From: Platycnemis pennipes
Taxonomy: Eukaryota; Arthropoda; Insecta; Odonata; Platycnemididae
Reading direction: 5' to 3'
Assembly: GCA_933228895.1 (NCBI GenBank)
Contig: OW121854.1
Coordinates: forward strand, 6,265,131-6,329,130
Length of the DNA: 64,000 bases
Shown here: positions 56,913 to 64,000 of the stretch, piece by piece
How positions within the stretch are numbered: position 1 is the stretch's first letter
Layout: every line of letters starts with the position of its first letter
Notes under the pieces: model-generated
What the model was told of the DNA's origin: nothing
Database searches by the model: none
What the model saw: only the letters and a program-made list of their open reading frames with translations
Translations under genes and position numbers: made by a program

Positions 56913-57560
56913 GGACCACTCCGGAAGTGAAGAATTCCGCTCTACAAACCTCACCATCAGCAAAATTCATAAAAATTTGGAATACTGAAAGCAGCGTACT
57001 TAAAGGGGAGCTGTGAAACGGCAGCTCATTGTTTTGTATGTCGTCTGTATGTCGCCGAGGAGCCGTTTGTCTTTGAAAGGGGTTGGTGAGGGGAGGCAGG
57101 ATGAGATATCCACGCGCGAGTGGATGAGCTACAGTGCAGTCGAGATAGGGCATTTCAAATATTTAAATGTCAAGAGTCATGCTTGCGTATCAGCCTTTTT
57201 CTGAGCACCGTTTCAAAAAAGTCACTTATTACTTCCGTCCTGAAATAGCAATATCTCAAAAGTTCAAGATTGCAAAGGAATCGTTTAAATTTACCTTTTT
57301 AAGGTGAAGGGAAAGAGGAGGTTAAAGCAGCAAATTTCTTACTCGGAGTGTTAACTCAGTAGAAAGTGCGTTCGTCTGAAGACCAAGAGGTTCACAGTTC
57401 GAATGTAGGTGAGGTTTCTTTGCAACCTCCGCAATTAATATTTACGATTAAGTTTTATGGTTTTAAGAAATTTTTTTATAAAACGGTGGGATACTCAGGG
57501 AAAGGATATAGTTTACTGCACGGAGTGAATTTTGCGAACATAGTGCACAGAAAATAAATA
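56913..57560. other. Unassigned DNA with a weak tRNA-like stretch
   Basis: At about 57,345-57,415 GTGTTAACTCAGTAGAAAGTGC and CACAGTTCGAATGTAG (separated here from the rest) resemble A and B boxes of a tRNA-derived repeat, but the cloverleaf does not close. Otherwise no recognised feature. Confidence 0.3.
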
Positions 57561-58225
57561 CATATACATCTACACGATGCTCTGCAAGCCCCCGGAAAAT
57601 AAGTGGAAGGGGGTGAAGATCACCAAGCATGCACTACTAACATGCAAACAAGCAACTATAGGTTCTCATGGCACTGAATTGTTAGTATCTATACTATTTA
57701 AGGGATTAATACATGCATCATGCACTACAGACTGCTCTAAAATATTTTCCCTACCTATTCCTCTGCTATGCTGCCTATTCTGTTCCCTTATAGTACGGGG
57801 AAAATGTCATTTTGAATCAGTACGACAACTATCTCTCTAATATTATTTATCTGGTCGAATATAGCATAATACGCTGGTGTTTTTAATATGTGCCTAACAT
57901 ATTCAGTAAAGCTATCCGATTGAAATTTCTATAATAGATTTAATCTGTACTTTAACCTGCGCTCTGATAATGATTCCCACCCTAATTTTCGTATTAATTC
58001 TGAAACACTACTCAACCTATCATAACACATTTTAACGAACTTGGCTGCTCTACGCTGCATACTGTCTAGTTCTCTGATCAAACCTAATTCATTCGGATCC
58101 CATACACTGGCTGCATAGTCAAGGTGGGGCCAAACCTGTGAAAGATAGCATCGCTCTTTTGTCTTCTCATCACATTTCTCAAGGAAATAGAGCAGTCTTC
58201 TCACCTCAAGACCCAGTCATTGGAT
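57561..58225 (-). mobile_element. LINE-A 3' end with reverse-transcriptase thumb region
   Basis: The minus-strand frame at 57929-58204 reads LYFLEKCDEKTKERCYLSQV, WPHLDYAASVWDPNELGLIR, ELDSMQRRAAKFVKMCYDRL and IRKLGWESLSERRLKYRLNL, then loses frame. It extends furthest 5' of all LINE-A copies and defines the family as CR1/jockey-like. The 3'UTR runs down to a GATGTATATG end. Confidence 0.87.
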
Positions 58226-58686
58226 CGATCGTCGTTTCAAATATTTAACTAGGGCCTTCTGCTCCACTTGATCCCCAATTCCTAACCTTCGTCTGATTTT
58301 CATGCTACGCCTGTGACGGCAGGTCAAATGCGTCTTTCGTAGTTGCGGTGAGTGAGTGCTCGTCAGGTGTGTCGTGACGTGCTAGAGGGGGACACCGTCG
58401 GTGGGCAAGAGAGCATTCCGGAAGGCCGACTGAGGTCTTAGAGTTTTTGCGGCGATTGAAAAGGATAGTCGAAGACGGGACAGCTGAAGTGACCGAGAAG
58501 AATCTGTGTGCGTGCATATCTGTGTAATTGTGTGTGTGGCGTGATGGAGTGGAGGAGGACTCGGAGTCGGGGGATGTGCTTGAAACCTTCCGGGTTTTCT
58601 CAACTAGGTAACCCAGGAGTCACGTGGTACAAACGCGAATGGTTCGCAAACCTTGATGTGCTTCAATCACTCATTACACTCTCAGC
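58226..58686. other. Unassigned DNA
   Basis: Moderately GC-rich, no recognised coding similarity. Confidence 0.35.
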
Positions 58687-59365
58687 TCATCATTGGTCAA
58701 CAATCCCAGGATTGGTTTTACACAGCACTCCACTCGATTCCACTATCGGCCAACCTCTTCATATTGACGTAATTCTTCTCCTTCACAACCTATTCCTTAT
58801 GTTCTCATACAAGACCTTCCTTTGCCGTTTTTTTCATTCACTTTTCCCTCGACGATTGTCTTCATCAGGCCATCGCGTCTTAAGATGTGATCGATTAAGT
58901 TGCCACGTCTTCTTTTTAGAGTTTTCAGCAGACTTCTTTTTTCACCCGCTCTTCCTAGGACTCCTTCATTTGTCACTCGGTCGATCCATTTTATCCTCAT
59001 CATTCTTCTGTAGTACCACATTTTGAACACTTATAACCTTCTCTTTTCCGTCCATGCCTCACTGCCGTAAAGAAACATACTCCAGATGTACGTCCTGATG
59101 AATTGTTTCCTCATTTCTACGCTTTTGTTTGCAGATGTAACTAGATTCTTCATTTGATGGAATGCCTTCTTTGCCTTGGAAATTCTAATGGTTATTCCCT
59201 TCCTGCTTCGTCCGTCGTGGGTTACTTGGCTTCCCAAGTAACAGAACCTTCTCACATCTTCGAGTTTTTTTCCTAGTGCAACGTTGGTGTTGGCCTCTTC
59301 TATTTGCTGCACACTAATTTCTTAGTCATTGATTTCCACACTTAGTTTTTCTCATCCGTCATAGA
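58687..59365 (-). mobile_element. Best-preserved LINE-R 3' region
   Basis: Two adjoining minus-strand frames cover the C-terminal third of the reverse transcriptase. The first (59031-59312) contains VQQIEEANTNV in its N-terminal part, FCYLGSQVTHDGRSRKGITI, KAKKAFHQMKNLVTSANKSV and FIRTYIWSMFLYGSEAWT. The second (58797-59030) has MWYYRRMMRIKWIDRVTNEG, EKRSLLKTLKRRRGNLIDHI and DGLMKTIVEGKVN. A small deletion with a stop separates them. The 'RLADR.EWR' end and TGATGA tail follow in other frames down to 58687. The element is inactive but recent enough to serve as a family reference. Confidence 0.85.
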
Positions 59366-59817
59366 GCCCCCGAATGAGATGATTCTCGCTATAAATTAAC
59401 AAAAAAAATTGTTTCGAACATTTCAAACGCAGTAAATGAGCGATCCATTCGTGTGTTCGTGACTCCATGGTCGCCCATTTGTGATAACCTTGTCGACCAC
59501 AAACTCATCCCCTGTGGAGACTGTAAGGGCAGCCGGACGAGCGTGAGGAGAGCCATCAGGAAAGTGGAAGCCTCATCTGAGGACATCCTCGGGATAACCG
59601 GAATTCTTCCCCCTGGAGGAAGAGAGGGGAAGCCTCAGAAGTGCTATCGGCAGGTAAGGATTCGACGTGGGGCAGACCTGGCTCCCAAAAAGGAATTGAA
59701 ATAGGGTCTTCAGAAGACGTAATTTTGTGAGGCGGGGTCAAATCTGAATGAAACTCCCCTCCGCCTTTCCAAGGGCGCGTGACTCCTAGGTTATACATCT
59801 TACTCATTCAACCTGTG
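59366..59817. other. Unassigned DNA
   Basis: A plus-strand 83-codon frame and an opposed minus frame of equal length show no known domain. Confidence 0.35.
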
Positions 59818-60012
59818 CCGACCCCGTGGCGGCGTGGATAAGTCCTCGCCTTCTAACTTGAGGGTCGCGGAATCGAATCCCGCCCGAGTGGGTTTTTTTT
59901 ACCACTCAGGTCACGGATGTCTGTCCTCGTCCGTTGTTAATTATTATTTACCCAGATGTAAAAGCCAATAGGTGCTGTTTTTGCTGGCGGGGAAAAAAGT
60001 AAAATAAAATTA
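59818..60012 (+). mobile_element. SINE-4, tRNA-derived
   Basis: The head CCCCGTGGCGGCGTGGATAA with CGGAATCGAATCCCGC (B box) looks tRNA-derived, with TTCTAA in the anticodon loop region. Eight T follow the head, then a short body and an A-rich tail (AAAAAAGTAAAATAAAATTATT). The early T run would end pol III transcripts, so this copy may be dead or may be a tRNA pseudogene with unrelated flank. No target duplication found. Confidence 0.5.
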
Positions 60013-61310
60013 TTAGTTAATCTTTAAATTCAGGCAGTTGACTGTATCTCTCAAAATGGCAAATATCGTATTTCGTGGGCTAACAGTTAGTTATTTTCAT
60101 ATATTTATGTGAGAATGGCTAAGTGTAGAAGAAAATTATCTCACGAGAAATAAATTTTAATTACACCTGCAATATTACTGAATTTAGCGGTGATTTAGGG
60201 TCTGAGTGAATTATCAGAACTAATTAAGGTAAATGACTCTTGACAATGTCTTTCTAAAGGTTTTATTTTTTTCCATGAGCAGTGCGTATGTCGTGAGAAT
60301 ATCCACTCAGATCAGTACTTCTAATTTCGGTAATTATGGGTTCATATTTTCTAATAAAACACCATACAAGTAGATTTTAAATATGATTAATTAATCATTG
60401 ACACAGAATAATGCTAACTACAGTCACATATTTTTCCCCGAGAAGTGGAATATTCCACAGCATAAGGTATGGTAAGTGTTTCTATTATGAATTAACTTAA
60501 CAATTGTATTCAGTAACTTGAACTTTATGAGCTCATTTAGAAACTTTTCGATAGGAATTGAGGCTACAATTTTACATACAAATAACAAATTTAGCGCAAG
60601 AGGTACCTGTATATCAGTCAAAATTATTCTCCGCCAAAATGTAAGTTTTTAAAATTTGTTTCAAAATACTAAAAGACGGGGTATTAATTAAACCATGTCA
60701 CAAACATTTATGGTCACATTTTTATGCAATTTATGATTGTCATTCATGATTGCAATCATAAACCTTTTGTTTTTCTAGTGCTCTTATTCTGAATATAAGT
60801 CTTTAGTGCATGCTTAAACAACTCTGTTTACTAGAACTGTGATATGTAATCATCTAACAACTTACGACTTTCCAGAAAGAATAAATTACAGTCATAAAGT
60901 TAGCCACCCAATTTTATGAGGAGTATTCTGCCATACACCTGTCTGAAATATTAGGGCCAGCAGTTTATCGCGTATCCTCACATTTTAAAGTGATGATACA
61001 TTACAAATCATTTTTCCATGTCAGCAAAGCAATTACTTCGAAATGTTTCTGTATGATACTCCTTTGGGAGGAGCTGCGTTCGGCGCCTTGTAGACCAGGC
61101 TTTCACCACCGTTGAAGGTCACCACATCAGGTTGATTTAAACTACTTTATCTTCTTTATGGCTATTTATTGATGGAAGTAGACCTCCCTCTCCCCCTTTT
61201 TCCACCTCCTGCCATAAGGGTTCATTATTTGGGCGTCAATTACCGTGATGAGTTGGCACAGTCGGCTTTGTCATCTACATCAATAGCTAGCCAATGCCCT
61301 GCTAGATAGA
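60013..61310. other. AT-rich DNA without recognisable gene
   Basis: Nothing recognised; a short GC patch near 61.06-61.12 kb. Confidence 0.4.
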
Positions 61311-61889
61311 TAGATATTTAATGCTCAAAACTCATGCATAATTCATACAATGAATAAATAATTGAGCTTCAGGTAACTTACAAGGGTAAACCTGAAAAAA
61401 GCTACCATCGAAAACTAAAGAGTAAAAATTCAAAAGCTTAAGATTCCAAAACAAGGCGTAATAAAAATAAAAAAATAACCAAATGTATCCAAAAATATGT
61501 ATAAATTGAGAACAAAAAATTAGCCAATATATACATATACACATACATATATATAGAACATTTAGGAGGATCAAACGGTTATAATACAAGAATATATAAT
61601 ATTCCAGAATAGAGTAAAAAAGGTTATAATACAAGAATACAGAATAATTCGAATCAATAGATCGGAGTTGAGCAAAGCAAAATAGCTACATTAATAAGTA
61701 TTCCACATTTTCGAAACAAAGGAGCCAATGTTTTAAATTATTAAGGAAGGTAGGTAAACTTGAATTTGTTTTAAGTGGGCGCGGAAGTTCGTTGAATGAT
61801 TTAGGGCCAATATAAAGAAAGCATCTTTTGAAAATGTAGCCACCGCGCGGAAGTGCGACTGCGTGCGTAAATGGCCGAGCATGCACCAT
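61310..61889 (-). mobile_element. Third LINE family, C-terminus and AT-rich 3' region
   Basis: The minus-strand frame at 61686-61889 reads RGGYIFKRCFLYIGPKSFNE, then LPRPLKTNSSLPTFLNNL and KHWLL. This matches the common LINE C-terminal pattern F.Y.GPK.FN.LP......SL..FK..LK.YLL. It differs from both LINE-A and LINE-R. The AT-rich stretch below it may be its 3'UTR; in it GGTTATAATACAAGAATA occurs twice, 45 bases apart. On its 5' side it joins a LINE-A copy in the same direction. Confidence 0.68.
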
Positions 61890-62487
61890 TAACTTGCAAC
61901 TGGGTAACTACATGAAAACATTCTAGATAATAGGGTTACATACAGCTAGATGGTTAGTATCTCAAGAGTAATAAATAGATTATTTCATGTTAATACTGAA
62001 TCATGTACATACTACAGAGAGCTCTCACAATATTTCACCTTCCTATCCCTTTGATATGTTGCCTATTCTGTTCCCTTATAGGACGGGGGAAAATCGACAT
62101 TTGAAGCTATTGGTACGACAATCTATCTTTCTTATATTATTTATCTGGGCGGATCTAGTATAATACGTTGGAGTTTTTAATATATATCTAACATCTTCAG
62201 TGAAGCTATCCGTTTAAAATTTCTGTAATAGATTTAAATGTATTTTGACCTACGATCTTATGATCATTGTATTGCAGAATGCATTGCATTATCAGAATTA
62301 CTGCATTAATACTGATACAACACTAAACCTATCGTAGCACCTTTTAACAAACCTAGATGGTATACGCTACTCACTGCCTAATACTCTGATCAAATACTAA
62401 TTCATTCGGATCCCATATATTGGCAGCATATTCGATGTGGGGCCTTAATAACGAAAAGTAACAATGGTATTTTGTCTATTCGTCACA
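61870..62487 (-). mobile_element. LINE-A 3' region lacking its terminal repeat
   Basis: Minus-strand similarity to the 57.6-58.2 kb copy covers the 3'UTR (GCATGCACCATTAACTTGCA region) and the RELDS.QRRAA / LGWESLSE coding part in degraded form, to the WDPNELG.IRE region near 62,400. The GATGTA end and conserved 3' block are missing where it meets the other LINE, so the junction is a deletion or recombination point. Confidence 0.72.
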
Positions 62488-62998
62488 TTTACATCTGCAT
62501 ATACATAGTACCCTGTAAGCCACATTAAAGGAGTGTGGCATGGGGTGAATTTACGCCAAACATGAACTATATATCTTGCATAAAAAGGATTACTAATAAC
62601 ATACTAGTCTAAACTGCAGTTAAAAAAAATGAAAATAGCAAAGCTAGCATGCAATATAATGTTGTTGGTTGGATTAGCTGTTGCTGTTGGTCCTTATACC
62701 AACATGCAACTACGTATGCTATTCATTTGCACTCTCGTATTGGATATATTTACCGCTATTCATATCCCTGTTGTACGAGGAAAACCGGACATTTTGCATC
62801 AGCCAGTTCGGCAATTAATTTACTTAATTTAGTGATTGTGGTCCAGTCTACCACATTGAGTTGGAGTTCTCAAAATATAATTAACGTCATCAGTGAAAAT
62901 ACTATCTTGGAATTTTGTTAAAGTGATTAAGTCTAAGTTTCAACCTACGATCTGACAATGACTCCCATTTAATTCGTTTAATAGACTGGTTACGCGAG
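62488..62998 (-). mobile_element. LINE-A 3' end
   Basis: Plus-strand CATTTACATCTGCATATACA and TAAAGGAGTGTGGCATGGGG mark the terminal repeat and conserved block. The coding tail is visible at about 62,770-62,990 (counterpart of TDRFKMSFFPRT and NWESLS). It lies directly next to the preceding LINE-A piece, the pattern expected if it inserted into that copy. Confidence 0.78.
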
Positions 62999-63019
62999 GA
63001 GTGTGCCAAATGTATTCAC

Positions 63020-63345
63020 TCATAGGTATTTGAGTGCCCAGTTGAATACATGAGTACTTTAATGAGAACCTCCTCCATGAGTAGATGAGTACCCAAACGA
63101 GTACATGAATACCTCGACGACTGGACGAGTACCCCAGTGAATACAAGGACGACTGCATGTAACTGCATGCAAGGACTATGTAGTGCATGTTTGGTGAGAG
63201 TTCACTCCCTGCCACACATCTTTATGGTGGCTTGCAGGGTATTATGCAGATGTAGATAAAGACTGCCTCAGCGAATACCTGAATACCTAGTTGAATACGA
63301 ACACCCGAATGAATACCCCGGCGAGTATCCGAGTTCCCAACTCGA
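63020..63345. repeat. Degenerate minisatellite, interrupted by a LINE-A tail
   Basis: Units of about 20 bases built from GAGTACCC.AACGAGTACAT-like words recur from about 63,020 to 63,155 and again from about 63,261 to 63,345. A LINE-A tail sits between the two halves. Divergence between units is high, so copy number is uncertain. Confidence 0.6.
63160..63258 (+). repeat. LINE-A 3' tail inside the minisatellite
   Basis: GTGCATGTTTGGTGAGAGTT, CCCTGCCACACATCTTTATGG (one base beyond the limit is variant) and the GCAGATGTAGATA end identify the 'TTTATGG' subfamily. It splits the array, so the array is older than this insertion. Confidence 0.75.
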
Positions 63346-64000
63346 TTAATACCGCTGTTTACATTCGAACGCTAAGTTTTCGGGATGACTATTTGACCAC
63401 CTCGACTGAAGTGACGACGACGTTCCTAAATAGCTCGAAAAGCCAAAGTCTTCTTTCTTCTGTGCCCTCCGCGAGGTTTGCAAGACGTAACACATGAGTA
63501 GATGCTTACATTCGCTTTTTTTTCTCAGGAGCCTGGAGTAGCAGAATAAGGAAAGCTGGAATGATAATAAAAATACATAATCTACGAATATACTTTTGAT
63601 GCTAATTAGGCAATGAAGATACTAAATAAGGAAACACTTTTACTTTCTATGTGCTTTGTGTTATGCTTTCGATAAAAATGTTATTATGTTTACTCCTAAT
63701 TTTGCAATCGATGGGCGATCATCAAGATTTAAATAAGTTTACATCAGTGCACATATCAAAAGAGTTATCTTAAGACCCTGGAACGGTAGAAAATCACGTG
63801 ATAGATAAATAGGTACTCTACATAGTCATTGACTCATTACAAAATTTTCATGCATGAGATGCAACACACATTTGCTACAATTAACTGAAAATAATTTTTA
63901 TTCCAATGGGCAGAAAACCATGCTGGGATCACAGAATAGGCGTTTCACGTTACCTTACTTACCAAACACACACGACAGAGGTGGCAAAAGTAGTTTCGAT
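63346..64000. other. AT-rich DNA without recognisable gene
   Basis: Nothing recognised. Confidence 0.4.

Noticed and set aside
57345..57415. tRNA-like sequence with A and B box resemblance
   Set aside because: The cloverleaf does not close and no element boundaries were found; noted only as weak.
59453..59704. 83-codon plus frame as a small gene
   Set aside because: An equally long frame lies on the opposite strand and no family similarity is seen; kept as unassigned.
61332..61634. 100-codon minus frame rich in Y, F, I and L as a membrane protein
   Set aside because: The composition is that of AT-rich DNA read in any frame, and the region lies in the likely 3' part of a LINE.
55566..63258. 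Repeated LINE-A blocks as a CRISPR array or tandem satellite
   Set aside because: Spacing is irregular, orientation varies, and the blocks are attached to reverse-transcriptase coding ends.

Overview
This window looks like nuclear DNA from an arthropod, probably an insect. It is AT-rich, has no compact operon-like coding, and is crowded with old non-LTR retrotransposon pieces, tRNA-derived retroposons, small DNA transposons and Penelope-like element fragments of kinds common in large arthropod genomes. I cannot name the species from sequence alone. No convincing host protein-coding gene is visible. The longest open frames (about 100-200 codons) lie in GC-rich islands or cross transposon remnants. 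The window is best read as intergenic or intronic DNA.

Repeat families. (1) LINE-A is a CR1/jockey-like non-LTR element seen only as 3' ends. It has a reverse-transcriptase C-terminal tail, a 3'UTR with a conserved block (around CCCTGCCACACACC on its own strand), and a GATGTA-type repeat at the very end. There are at least fifteen pieces, many between 55.5 and 63.3 kb. (2) LINE-R is an RTE-like element, the 'YLGSQVTHDGR ... WCYRRMM.IKWIDRVTNEEV' type. There are about eight pieces; the longest is at 51.1-52.8 kb and the best preserved at 58.7-59.4 kb. (3) A third LINE C-terminus is at 61.7-61.9 kb. (4) Three tRNA-derived SINE families are present; one has three copies, each flanked by 10-14 bp target duplications. 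(5) An unusual tRNA-bearing fold-back retroposon occurs at 18.6-19.1 kb and 54.4-54.8 kb. (6) A pair of CACTG-ended DNA transposons is at 23.2-24.5 and 46.2-46.5 kb. (7) A PIF/Harbinger-like MITE is at 26.6-27.1 kb, and a decayed MADF-domain gene at 13.0-13.7 kb. (8) Penelope-like remnants, two with GIY-YIG endonuclease traces and two with hammerhead-like motifs, are at 20.4, 49.4-50.1 and 55.2-55.5 kb.

Layout. 0-17 kb is mostly single-copy AT-rich DNA with GC islands, one inverted LINE-A duplication (8.0-8.5 kb) and the MADF relic. 17-31 kb holds a possible promoter and most of the DNA-transposon, fold-back and hairpin structures. 33-46 kb is a LINE zone with the largest GC-rich island (40.7-41.9 kb). 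46-55 kb mixes SINEs, Penelope and LINE-R. 55-63.3 kb is dense LINE-A.

The best candidate for something undescribed is the fold-back retroposon. Both copies begin at the same sequence, carry an inverted-repeat 5' part, end just after a tRNA-like domain, and are flanked by 12 and 13 bp direct repeats. Each tRNA-like domain is followed by a run of T that should stop RNA polymerase III, so it does not fit the usual head-to-tail SINE layout.
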